Assembly (NCBI GenBank): GCA_945910005.1
Contig: OX246749.1
Span: forward strand, 23,545,097-23,609,096
Reading direction: 5' to 3'
Length of the DNA stretch: 64,000 nucleotides
DNA from: Isoperla grammatica
Lineage: Eukaryota; Arthropoda; Insecta; Plecoptera; Perlodidae
Both the position numbers and the translations under genes were made by a program. The notes under the pieces are model-generated. The model was not told the origin of the DNA. It saw only the letters and a list, made by a program, of their open reading frames with translations, and did not search any database. Of the stretch, positions 42,341-52,577 are shown in pieces. Every line of letters begins with the position of its first letter. The stretch's first letter is position 1.

Positions 42341-42970
42341 TTTGGCATCTTTACGGATTTTGCTAGTTATGTTAATAACATCTAGTGTAGTAGTCACGAG
42401 TGTTCACTGAAACTTTCAACCAAATCCGACAAGCCGTTTGACCTGTGGGCGACGAACAAACTTTTGCACAGAAAAAAAATATTTTTTTACAAAATGGGGG
42501 TTAAAGTTACAACTTCAAACGTTTTACCACGTGTTGACATTGTTCTTTTGGAAATAAATATAAAAATATATCTAAATCTGTCTATAAGTTTTAGAAACAA
42601 AAATTAAAACTTGATTTTTCCCTAATTAATTGTTTGTATGTTGGCAACTTCACGAATTCGTCTGGTTTTGTAAAAAAACGTTTAGTTTAGAAGTCACAAA
42701 TGTTGAATTTAAATTTCAGCCAAATCCGTCAAGCCGTTTGACCTGTGTGCGACGAACAAAACATTCAAACTCGATATTATTCACTAATTAATTTTGTGTA
42801 GGTTGGCATCTAGACGGATTTTGCTGGTTATGTTATCAGCATCTAGATTAGTGGTCACGAGTGTTGACTTAAAATTTCATCCAAATCCGTCAAGCCGTTT
42901 GATCTGTGCGCGACGAAAAAACTTTGTACACACACATAGACAAAGCGCCGATCGAGTTGAAATAAGAGAT
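42340..42970. repeat. Three imperfect copies of a 150-300-base repeat
   Basis: Blocks near 42345, 42645 and 42805 each read ggcatct-(t/a)acggatttt, then taacatcta-type and caaatccg(t/a)caagccgttt, then cctgtg-gcgacgaa. The motif of a conserved caagccgtttga followed by gacgaacaaa resembles repeat tails scattered in many invertebrate genomes. The last copy runs into actccgctttgctacgctca. Confidence 0.6.
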
Positions 42971-43397
42971 TCACTCCGCTTTGCTACGCTCATCTAATCA
43001 TAACGTTATTGATATCAATCGATTTGTATTCCAAAACTGAAAACAAAAAATCATGTTAGTTTTTTTCTGTATGACAAACGGTATAAGCCAAAACGTTCGG
43101 TGGCGTCGTGTGGCGGCGTCAGGTGGCGTCGCGGCGCCACCGACGCCGTCTGCAGTAATTCCGTCGATGTAACCCTGGTCCAAAAACATTGTTACACATA
43201 CCTTTACATAATCCCGTTTACCGCTATACTCTTCCACGAATAGCCTACGAGAGCCAAAATCATACATCTTGCGCTTCTACTATTATACTTCCCGGCATTG
43301 TTGAATGCTTTGCAATGTGCGTTGCTAAGATTTTTCGTTGTCATTTTGTAGTGTTTACGACACGGTCCGCCACCGTTACAAACACTTATTGACAGCA

Positions 43398-43713
43398 ATA
43401 GGGTACGAACAACACCAAAAAACTATGAAACAAATTAATTGAACCGATGAACAAACAACAAGCCGTCAAAAAATAAAATGTTCTAAAGATGGGAAATTCA
43501 AATGTTCAAAACGTTTACAAACTTTCAGATCGTTGTTGTCCATCATTGAACAGAAATTTTAACTGGCAAGCAGTTACTATCATTAAAACTAATTGTTTTT
43601 CCCCTACTAGTATTCGCATTATTCGCAAAGCTATTACTTTGACAGCTTGTTGTTTGTCCATCGGTTCAATTAATTTGTTTCACTGTTGTGTTTTGGTGTT
43701 GTTCCTACCCTAT
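43398..43713. repeat. Inverted repeat, arms about 73 bp
   Basis: Left arm 43398-43470 (agggtacgaacaacaccaaa, caaattaattgaaccgatg, caaacaacaagc) pairs with right arm 43640-43713 (its complement, with a small insertion). The spacer is about 170 bases. Probably a non-autonomous transposon; no TSD was read. Confidence 0.7.
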
Positions 43714-43734
43714 AAAAATGTAACTACTGCCTCT

Positions 43735-44150
43735 AATAAGTATCAGATCTTGATTAGATTAGACAAATATTCATGTCCAGACAAAAATTTATTATAAATT
43801 AGCCATCTCACATTTTGCCATTACTGTGTTTTAGAAAAATATTAGTAACTTTTGTGTAACTTTGCCAATGGGTATCAGATCGCCATAACATGAACATATG
43901 TATTCCTGACCGGAAAAATATTTGTAAAAATATGGCCATCTCACATTTTGCTGCCAGTTTGTTTCAGAAAAATATTTTCTAGCAACTTTTGTGTAACTTT
44001 GCCCATACTTATCAGATAGCCATAAAATAAAAATATTCATGACTGAAAAAATCTTTATAAAAATATGGCTATTTCACATTTTGCTGCAATTTTGTGTCAG
44101 AAAAATATTTGGCAGTAGCCCCCCCCCCCAACTATGATGTAACTTTGTAA
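43735..44150. repeat. Tandem repeat, about 135-bp period, three copies
   Basis: tatcagat recurs at about 43740, 43872 and 44010, and the motif tctcacattttgc (or tttcacattttgc) at about 43806, 43938 and 44072, each followed by cagaaaaatatt and gtaactttg. The last copy ends in a C run at about 44120. Confidence 0.75.
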
Positions 44151-44164
44151 CTTTTCAAACGATT

Positions 44165-44700
44165 TTGCCACAAAACTACACACCTTCAATCCACATCGAG
44201 GCTTGTGAATGGTCCAAATTTCAACTTGATCGGACTTTCTGTTCGACCGCGCGCCAACAATCTGAGATGATCGTTGTACCTGGCAGCACCCATTGTCGTA
44301 GCACTCCTAGCAACGTTTCTGAGTCCCTAGTCTCAATAAGCGACTACGAAAACTTTTTGGTTCCCCGTTCAAAACCACCAAACACCCACTGGCCTTTGAC
44401 ACGCCATCCGTGATTGTACTTTCTCTTCTCAATCTTAGCTTCATCTATCTCAACAATAGAACCAATGCCCCCGAGCATTTCAGACCTTTCTTTGCACCAT
44501 GGAATGCAAACCTCCCTGCAGAAATGTGACCAGTCTACAACAGTAGTATTGTTCATAGATAATTCTTTCCTGCTTTATGAAGTTGTGTCAAAGTAGTTTC
44601 AGACAAATCCAAAGCATTGTGAATTTACACACCCGTTCTACACTCAATTTAGCCCCGGCAAACCACGTGTTCTTTAACGCAAATACGAGGTTCGTTTTTT
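44165..44700 (-). pseudogene. Merlin (IS1016-type) transposase remnant
   Basis: Minus-strand readings in different frames give KNTWFAGAKLSVERVCKFTM, then the frame 44344-44556 with VVDWSHFCREVC, GGIGSIVEIDEAKIEKRKYN and GQWVFGGFERGTKKFS, and then SETLLGVLRQWVLPGTTIIS with DCWRAV. IDEAK and ISDCW carry the first two acidic residues of the catalytic triad. The third region is not recognisable (stop near 44230). Several frameshifts separate the blocks, so it is dead. Its upstream end is cut by the hAT MITE at 44720. Confidence 0.72.
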
Positions 44701-44719
44701 TGTCCTGCATAGCCTGCAC

Positions 44720-45020
44720 TAGGGATGGGCAAACACGTTTAGTAACCTAAACGTTTAACCTTTTTTTAAATTCACGTTTAAACATTTAAACGTTTGCGCC
44801 CCCCAAAGGAGGTGAGAAGAACGACCAATGCAGTAAATATCACCGAAATGTTCCGAAACTTGGGGTAGGGTAAAGCTAAAATATGTGATAACACAAAAAA
44901 GTGACTTATCAACGGTGAGAACACCCCCTTACCCCCCGCAACAAACATCGGTGCGCTCGACTTTTTCCGGCCACTTGGCCGACCGGGGCCAGGCACACAC
45001 TGTATCAAGAACGTTTATTA

Positions 45021-45085
<65 letters not shown>

Positions 45086-45360
45086 ACAGGCTAACAGCCC
45101 TCTGGTAACGGAAGAAGTGATCGAGGAAGAGGTTGAGGAGGTGGTTGTGTCAGGCCTGGCTAGCCGGCAACGAAGACATTAGCCCAAGACATGGAGTACT
45201 TTGCTACTCCCCCCTACCCGATAATTAATGTTGGAAACGGGGTCAAGATATATATATATCTTTATTCACCAAAATGAGCTTGCGCTCTTTACAATGGTAA
45301 CTGTGCATTAAAATTTATAAACGTTTAAAGTCAATCCCACGTTTAAACGTCCCATCCCTA
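44720..45360. mobile_element. hAT MITE with TAGGGATGGG ends, 641 bp
   Basis: The terminal inverted repeat TAGGGATGGG is followed on both sides by cgttta(a)acgttt-rich subterminal sequence. The flanks share ctgcact (44713-44720 side and 45362-45368), a near match to a TSD that is off by one base, so the edges are approximate. It contains an (ATT)n microsatellite at 45016-45083 and a (TA)n patch near 45250. It is related to, but distinct from, the TAGGGATGAC family. Confidence 0.75.
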
Positions 45361-45667
45361 GCTGCACTAGTGCAGGCTTTCCGGCACCGCCATGTTAATT
45401 TGTCTCCGTGCAGGTTAAACTGCTCGCGTTATTTTGTCCAATGTACGTTGCACTAGTGCAGCGGTGTAACACCGGCTACCGAGCTGGTGTGGCAGTGTAG
45501 TGTAAGAAAATCTGGCGGCAACATGAATTAACATGTGGTTCTTATTTTAAGTAGATACGCCAACTGCTATTTACGTTAAGAATGATTATAAAGTTGAGAT
45601 CCGATGATACACATTTCAAATCATTGTGAAAGACATGATCAAATTAAAAACTATTATTTCACACACC

Positions 45668-45865
45668 AGAAAGTTGGTCCAGTGGTTAGCATCCCTGCTT
45701 CCAATGCAGAAGGTCCCGGGTTCAAATCCCGGTACAGGCAGAAGTTTATTTAACTTCTTATAAGGATTCAGTTCCATCGCTTCTTGTCTTAGGAATAAGT
45801 ACCGGTAAACAGTGACTTTGGAGCCGTCCTAGCAACGAAGCACTCAATAAATACAAAGTTGTTCT
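45668..45865 (+). repeat. tRNA-Gly-like SINE
   Basis: The head resembles tRNA-Gly: gttggtccagtggttagc (A box), ctgcttccaatgcag (anticodon arm with an indel), and a perfect T-arm gtcccgggttcaaatcccgg (B box 45719-45729). The 5' acceptor strand does not pair with the 3' strand, so it is no functional tRNA. A body follows with cttcttgtcttaggaataag and tagcaacgaagcactcaata. It is a different family from the SINE at 18421. Confidence 0.7.
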
Positions 45866-47034
45866 GAATCAGCCTTGTTGATTCTGACATTTGTCCGCAG
45901 GTGTTCGCACTGTCCGATCACTGATTCATATGTTTCGTATTAGAAATATCAATCTTTGATTGGTTATCGCTCACTGGTGCCTGTGTTTGATGGTGATGGT
46001 GTTTGGAGCCTACAGACAGGGTTGGTTTAGTCACTTTAAATTAAAGTGCCCTACCGCAAATCAGTTTCGTTACTGAGTGGGTAGACTCTAAATGTAAATT
46101 TATTTTATTTTTTATTTAAAAAAACAAACCTACAGTCTACAGAGAAGTTACAACGCGCCTTAACCCCCTTTTCCTGAGCGTCTTCCCACACTCAAAATAC
46201 CATCTTTTTTGCATAAAGCACTTTTTTAACACACTTTTCACAGAATGTTTCGCTCAAAGTAACATATGAGAAGTTAGCCACTTCACAAGATTGTCATGTT
46301 CGTCTAGAATAGTGCAAAAAGCACCCAAACCCAACACGCACCCATCTTAACACCATTCAAAATTGCACTTTCTAATGTTGTAGCAGAAACAAAACCTCAG
46401 TTGGACACAATTAAACATTTTGTTAGGGAAGGGACAACCCCACCCTAATGGATAGATGACAGTTAGTAGTAGTTATAGTTACTACATTTGTAGTATAGAG
46501 TAGTAATAGTAGATTATAGTAGAAAGTGTGAAAGGGCCGGCCGGGCAAGTCGGGGGCGAGAGAAATTGATGGTCACCAGTGTGCGCTTGACACCCAAGCA
46601 AAACAGGCAGTAGTCTTGGATAGGCCTAGACGGTCCGGTAGCTTTTTAGTGAATGTTTTGTGTGTTATTTACAAAGGTTTAAATTAAATAGTGTTTTAAG
46701 ACTATTTCTGTGGTGTTGTGTTAATAGGCCCTACCCACTTTTAATCCTAGACAACACAACAACCAATCTAGTGGTAGGCCTAGGCCCATGGTAGAACGAT
46801 CTTACTGGGCTAGGTACGACACTGCGCATGGGGTGGCGGCAGCCTCCGGGCATGTGACGTCACGCTGTGACATGCAGGGGCTAGATGCACGGGGTCTCAG
46901 CCGCCGGATACGCCTGTCTGTATGCAGATGTCAACAATGACGTTTGAAAACATCCTCATACCAAACTAGTGGTCATTAGTGAGAAGCTGATTGAAGGGTG
47001 AAAGAAAATACCTCCTTCCCCACATTCTGTAAAC
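45866..47034. other. Spacer, no gene recognised
   Basis: Unremarkable until 46430. Then a tagtagt-rich patch (46460-46515), a GC-rich patch (46530-46560) and a promoter-like GC-rich area with tgacgtcacgctgtga (46853-46880) just upstream of the THAP-associated exon. Confidence 0.4.
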
Positions 47035-47135
47035 ATGGAACTCGCGCTGCATCAAAAGACGGATCAAGTAAATGCCAAACATAAATTTGTCATCCATTGG
47101 ACAGAAAACGAAGTACCTTACGCTCTTTCAAATCA
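47035..47135 (+). other. Candidate short coding exon before a THAP exon
   Basis: An ATG opens MELALHQKTDQVNAKHKFVI...WTENEVPYALSNQ and runs straight into GTAAGT at 47136, a consensus splice donor, 150 bases upstream of a THAP exon. A CRE-like tgacgtcac lies 180 bases upstream. It might be the first exon of a transposon gene; no domain is recognised. Confidence 0.35.
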
Positions 47136-47284
47136 GTAAGTCTGTTCCTCTCGAAGTGAGAGGTGCTACTATTATTGTGCTAGTTTAGCGTTGTGTACTG
47201 TTAACAGTAGCGAGTGCTATTTTTCATATAGTGATTTAGCATTTTCATGTCGGCATTATTTAGATATTTTTTTTAATTGACAAT

Positions 47285-47587
47285 ATGGTAATATGCGCAG
47301 TATATGGGTGTAGAAATAGGCCACGTGATTCGGCCGGTGCACAAAATAACAGGAACATTTCATTTTACTCGTTTCCGAAAGATCCATAAGTGTGTTCTAG
47401 ATGGATAACGTTCTGTAGGCGAAGTGACAAGTTTAACGTGAAGTATTCCAGAATTTGTTCTAATCATTTTGAAGAAAATGCATTTAAATGGAATTTAAAA
47501 CATAACTTACTAAACATTTCACCTACAAATGACACTGAAACCCATCAAAATATGGATGAAAATGCTGAAGAAAATTCAAAATTGTAA
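47285..47587 (+). pseudogene. THAP domain exon with one premature stop
   Basis: From the ATG: MVICAVYGCRNR (C-x4-C), NISFYSFPKDP, an in-frame TAA at 47387-47389, then CSRWITFCRRSDKFNVKYSR, ICSNHFEENAF (C-x2-H) and an acidic tail ending NSKL. The C2CH zinc ligands are intact; the stop replaces what was probably Lys. The sequence aattGTAAGT at the end is a good splice donor, so this was probably the first exon of a THAP-type transposase. No downstream exon was found before the hAT MITEs. Confidence 0.75.
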
Positions 47588-47699
47588 GTTCCTGTAGTAA
47601 TTATTATTTATTGTTAATTGATTTTCATTGGCATTTAACCCTATATCAAATAATGACACTTTGATAAATGCGCATGTCAAAAATAAAAAATAACAGCCA

Positions 47700-48016
47700 T
47701 TCGCTTGAGATGAGGGCACAAATTATTAAGGTTGCTCATCGACATCGATTAATCGATGTCGATGCAAATTTCCGACCGATTATTTTTCATTAATCGAAAC
47801 GTTTTTTACACAAAATAATATTAAAAAAATCTGTTCTCCGCTCGTCGGCAAGGTTACAACACAATATCAACTTGCCAGAAGGTTTTGCGATGAACAAGAA
47901 ACGATTTTGTTAGTTTTTCTTTTTAGTTTTTACATTGTTCAAGGAACTTTTTTTCCGATGTCGATTATTTCAGGTTTGATGTCGATGTCGAAAAATTTCC
48001 GACATTGTGATGTGAC
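47700..48016. other. Transposon-end-like palindromic stretch
   Basis: ggttgctcatcgacatcgat followed by taatcgatgtcgatg forms nested palindromes like a hAT subterminus, and catcgatg/gtcgatgtcg words recur until 48480. Two MITEs have inserted into this sequence. The opposite end of the presumed host element is not found in the window. Confidence 0.45.
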
Positions 48017-48445
48017 TAGGGATGACTTCGGATATCCGGAAACCGGTTCGGAACCGGTTCCCAATTGCAATCCGGTTTCATTTTTTGGAACCAGTTCTAT
48101 TTTTTTCGAATACTGTCGGTACGACACTGGTAAAAGCGCGCAGCGAGCCACCACAAACGTCGCCGCCGGTGTCTTCTGCTAATGTAGGCTGACCGGTCGA
48201 CCCACCCCTACTGCACGCCAGTAGCTCTTTGTCTTTCGTGCCGCAAACAACGTGAGTGATTAGTTGACACTTGACAATGAGTGTTTCAAGTAGGGCCTAT
48301 GTTAAACGAAGGGAAATCCACTATGCTTAGTGTCACATAAATATTATGTGATATAAACAAAATAAAAATGTTCAAGAACCGGTTCTGAACCGGATCCGGC
48401 ACGGGAGGATCCGGTTCCAAATTATTAGATCCGAAGTCATCCCTA
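48017..48445. mobile_element. hAT MITE of the TAGGGATGAC family, copy 2
   Basis: The inverted repeat TAGGGATGACTTCGGAT is flanked by the perfect 8-bp TSD gatgtgac (48009-48016 and 48446-48453). Subterminal ggaaccggttcc palindromes match those of the other copies. 429 bp, non-coding. Confidence 0.95.
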
Positions 48446-48498
48446 GATGTGACATCGATGTTTTGATTTCAATGTCGATGTTGTATGTATGTATGTAT

Positions 48499-49072
48499 TA
48501 GGGATGACATCGGGTACCCGGGTAACCCGGGTACCCGGCTACAAAGTATTACCCGGAGCAGTTTTTCGGGTCCGGGTAATTTATTAGTCTGTTTCTGGGC
48601 CTTATTTACGCGCCAGTATTGCTGCGGTTGATTTCGATGGAGCCAGCAGGTACGGCGCGAGCTTACCCTTCCACAACACGTGACCCGGCGGGGAACAGAA
48701 CAGACGTGAACCGACTTGCATTCGTTACTGTTTGTTCATTGTTTAACATTCTGGTGAACATTCTGGCTAACACTTGTTCTATTTCAATTTATTTTACTTG
48801 AAAAAGCATGTTTTATGTACGTGCTTCAGTTGTGTATTGCGAAATGGTTTTTTATTCGACGTGATTACTGCAGACATATTCCAAGGGGCTATTCGAGCAG
48901 GCGGCATGCATGTCATTCGTCCCTCGTCTTCGCGCCCCACGCCCTTCACAAGGCCTAGCGACGACCTTCAAATCAAGCCTACACATCGAAAAATACGTTT
49001 TCAGGATCCGGGTACCCGGGTAATATGAGAGCTGGAACCGGTTCCGAATTTTATTACCCGATGTCATCCCTA
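48499..49072. mobile_element. hAT MITE of the TAGGGATGAC family, copy 3
   Basis: TAGGGATGACATCGGGTA at the left end and its complement (tacccgatgtcatcccta, one mismatch) at the right. Subterminal cccgggtaacccgggtaccc and ggaaccggttcc palindromes. The flanks gtatgtat and gtaggcct agree only in part, so the TSD has decayed or one side has been replaced. 574 bp. Confidence 0.85.
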
Positions 49073-49149
49073 GTAGGCCTATGTGTGTATGTTTATTGCT
49101 TCCAATGGACATATACATAGTATATATATAGGAGTTGTCCATATTTATA

Positions 49150-49610
49150 TAAAAAAGCTTAAAACTAGATAGTAATTAATTATATATAAATAATAATAAG
49201 ATGAAAATTAGAATGTGAACACCTATTCAGAAAGGTACAGTAATTGCAATACAAAAAGTTACAATACAAATACAATGCAGAAGTTACTATTTACAATGTC
49301 AGGGTTAATATACAGTACAAAAGTAGACAGTAATGAGCACATAATGTAGAAAATATATCTGTTGAGACCATTTATAAAATTTTATTTATGTTTACAATCT
49401 AAAGATTGAGCTAGTTGGTAGTGAAATATTCGTGCAGTGAGTAAAAACTGCGGGAAATAAGGAAATATTTCAATCGAGATTTGAAGGAGGCCACAGATGG
49501 GGATGTTGTAATGTTGCTGGGAGTTTGTTGAAAATAGTTGCATCGATGTGCAACCTTATTAAGCCAAATGTGGGCATATGATAAAAAAAAAAAAAAAAAA
49601 AAAAAAAAAT
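49150..49610 (-). pseudogene. Non-LTR element 3' fragment, minus strand
   Basis: The minus-strand frame 49411-49560 reads KVAHRCNYFQQTPSNITTSP then SVASFKSRLKYFLISRSF, the usual last residues of Jockey/CR1 RT proteins (short WNxLP-like, SFKxxLK). After the stop at about 49411 lies a 3' UTR ending near 49150 in an (AAT)n-like tail. The A run on the plus strand at 49581-49609 marks the 5' truncation boundary or another insertion. Confidence 0.6.
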
Positions 49611-49658
49611 TATATGCCCATGAAAGGAGCATTTCCCTACGAGACGATGGCGTAGCTT

Positions 49659-49679
49659 GGGGGGGGGGGGGGGGGGGGG
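49659..49679. repeat. Poly-G tract, 21 bases
   Basis: A continuous G run after cgtagctt and before cgaag. Confidence 0.9.
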
Positions 49680-50348
49680 CGAAGCAAACAGTAGGTATTT
49701 TTTTGTATTAAGTTAGTTAATTTAGTTAATAAAATGCAAGGATATTCGTTTTCATAGAACTAGCTGAATTCCCAGTTAAATACTGTTGGTATTTTACTTG
49801 TCTAAGTGAAGAGAGAGGCCCAATTAGGGCCTATCTGTCTCTCAGTGTCTATTAGCATGTGTCATCGCCGTACGCAAAGGCTGGAATACTCTATCGTCTT
49901 AGATTACAGGAAGCGTTGTGCCGCCTGGCCTCAGCCCACCTGGCCTCAGCCCACCTGGCTTCAGCTTAAAACTGGGTAATTATTATCAATGTAATTATTA
50001 GGCCTATCACTGTTATTTTACTTACTGCTTCCATTATTTTTATTGCAGGACCTACTATTAGTTTTCTTATTACAATTCTTAGAATAGATTGCATTACTAA
50101 CTACAATAAGTTTGTACGTTCTAAAGAATAGGCCTACAATAACGTGAAGTTATCAAACACAAAACATACATTTGTTGATTATTTGTGCGCGTATGCATGT
50201 TTTAATATACCTCTGTACGGTAGTGTCGTTACGCATATAGGTGCACCGCTATTGGCATCCATCAAGAGAATCTGAATGTGATTGGTTGTGCAACTTGTGC
50301 TCATCACACAGCGCCATTCTGACAAAAACGGAATGTTTAGTAGCGATT
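49680..50348. other. Spacer with short 15-bp repeat
   Basis: The only marked feature is a 15-bp tandem repeat ctggcctcagcccac (2.7 copies, about 49926-49970). No gene is recognised. Confidence 0.45.
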
Positions 50349-50356
50349 GTAGGCTA

Positions 50357-51015
50357 GGTAAATCTTCCCATTGGGTCCGCGGTCAAAAATCGCTGTAAAA
50401 TAAACATTAATGAAATTTCTTCATATTTACTGTAATTAATATATTAAATCTAGTGTACAAAGTATTTTTTAAGTAGTTTTAATGTTAATATTTAGTTTAT
50501 AACTAAAGAAAATGTGATCTAAGAGTTCGAGATGACAGAAGGAAGAAAATTAGTCAGCCATTACTGATCGCCATCTTAGACGTTCCGGCAGTGTTGCCAA
50601 CCATTTTATTTGAGTGATACAATTTGAAGAAGGCGTCAATTTATTTGAGTTGTAAACAAAAGTAGGCCTACGTTTCAAGATGTTTCATAACCTGACCCCC
50701 TAACCTTCTTCATTTCGTGGGATGTCAGGCACTTGGGCAGTCACTTTCAGTGTATGCCACTTTGGTAGGCCTACGTTGGTATAGGCCTACTACAGAACGT
50801 CGGGCGGCAGAAAAAGTATCATGGCGACAATGGGAAAATCCGCCGTCTAAACGCTCTTTTAGATCATCGAAAAGGGTAATTTTGAATGTTTAAGCGGACA
50901 CCAAAACTTGTTTGGGTTCATTTTAAACATAAATTTGTCTTTTAGTAAGTTTTTTAAGTACTTTCCGTGACTGCATTTGTGCAAATGAGCCGCGGACCCA
51001 ATCGGAAGAATTACC
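50357..51015. mobile_element. MITE with GGTAA ends and 8-bp TSD, 659 bp
   Basis: Left end GGTAAATCTTCCCATTGGGT and the complement of the right end GGTAATTCTTCCGATTGGGT continue into CCGCGG, so about 26 bp are inverted with two mismatches. The TSD gtaggcta is perfect (50349-50356 and 51016-51023). No coding frame. An 8-bp TSD with GG...CC ends fits neither classic hAT nor Harbinger well; the superfamily is open. Confidence 0.9.
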
Positions 51016-51023
51016 GTAGGCTA

Positions 51024-52577
51024 CACTGAGCGCTCGGCTGGCACGGCTGGCTCTTGTCACAACGTGACGTCATGCGCAGACCGGACCAATACGCGTCCGC
51101 CGGAATGCCAGACCTAGTCAAGTATCGTTGGACCATATCCTAGGCCTAAGTGTTTAAAATACTTTCCGGGCATGCAAATTAGAGAACAGCATGAGGACCG
51201 AATATGAAGTATTAGCAAAACAAGAATCAGTTAAGTCAAGTATTGCCAAGAAGTTATAGGCCCTAGGCCTAATTCATCCATGCATTATTTTGAGGCATGC
51301 GCAAAAAAGTTTTAAAATAGCCTAGGGGGCTCCAGGTAGCCTAGACCTAGGGTAGGCCTAGGCCTAGGGCTAGGCTAGGCCCTAGTAAGATTGGCTTGAC
51401 TATGCCTTGCCCTAGACTTACCCTAGGCTAGGCCTAGGCTAGTCAGTCAAACAGAGCTTAGGGAGGCCCAGGCCTAGGCCGAGGCGTACGCTGAAGCTTT
51501 TGCAAAAGTTTCAACTTAAATTACTCTCAATGTCAAATGTCAGTGCAGTCAGTACACACAGAACTAAGAAACATGGTGACTAAAAATACCTTATGAATCG
51601 TACAACCCCGCAAACTTTCCTTTCAGCTCGTCTCAAGAGATACAGCGATGAAATGAACGAAAGCCGAAAGCTAACCTCAATTTCAAGCACGATGAAACCT
51701 GCCAGAGTAGAGAGACCGCCGTCCAGTTTGAGTAACATTTAAAAACGAAACCTTATAGCTCTCCACGAGTTGCGGCCACGATTTGTTCGTTCTGGAGCCG
51801 ATCGTGGCAATAGCATTGATTATAGCTTAAGCTAGCTACTGCTCGCTGTCAAAGACGGACTCGGATTCAAGTATTATTATTATTAGATCCACTATTGGAG
51901 GTGCAGAGAAATAAAATATATTAGCATGATTTTGACGAGGTTCAATTATTTTCTATGTATCGACTAAGGCCACGAATATCGTGCCAGAATAATCGTGGGA
52001 ATATAGCCTTCCACATGTTAGCCAACTTTGTAGTGGTGTGGTATTTATTAAAGGTGTGCGACGCATTGCTTAAACCCGCTAACATTTATAATTCAAACTA
52101 AAAAAATATTGAATTAATAGTTCGGGAAGATAAATTCGGCAAATCGCTACTTTAAGGTACATTTTGTTTTAGCAAAAGCTATCGCCACGATCAAGCCCCA
52201 TGTTGTAGGGCCAACGAGACACGTCACACACTAGTTACCTGCCCCAAGCGGGAGACCCGAGTTCAATTCCCAGTCGGCCTTATATTTGCCAATTTCTTGG
52301 TTTTATATCATATTATAAATTCTTCCCACATATTACTGGATTATTGATGTCTATGATTAATTTCCAAAACAGCTCTTTATGTATAACTTTATTTCTCAAG
52401 TTTGTATCTTCTGTCGGTGGTATACATCGGTGTAACACATTACACTCTAACTAGGAAATGCTCCGCGTTGCCAGATAAGCGATTTTTTTTTTTAGTAAAT
52501 CAAACATCATTTGCATCCTTTATAGTAAACACATGATTCTTTTACAAGATGGCGAAAACCTTCAAGTTATTTGTTAA
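51024..52577. other. Spacer with TAGGCC-rich patch and possible tRNA-like relic
   Basis: At 51310-51490 the words cctagg, taggcc and ggctag alternate densely. At about 52250-52285 ccgagttcaattcccagtcg resembles a tRNA B box and T-arm, preceded by no clear A box; a SINE or tRNA relic is possible but weak. No gene is recognised. Confidence 0.45.

Noticed and set aside
43489..43797. 102-codon ORF
   Set aside because: It spans the inverted repeat at 43398-43713 and has no domain.
45668..45741. Functional tRNA-Gly gene
   Set aside because: The 5' and 3' acceptor strands do not pair and the anticodon arm has an indel; the downstream body shows it is a SINE.
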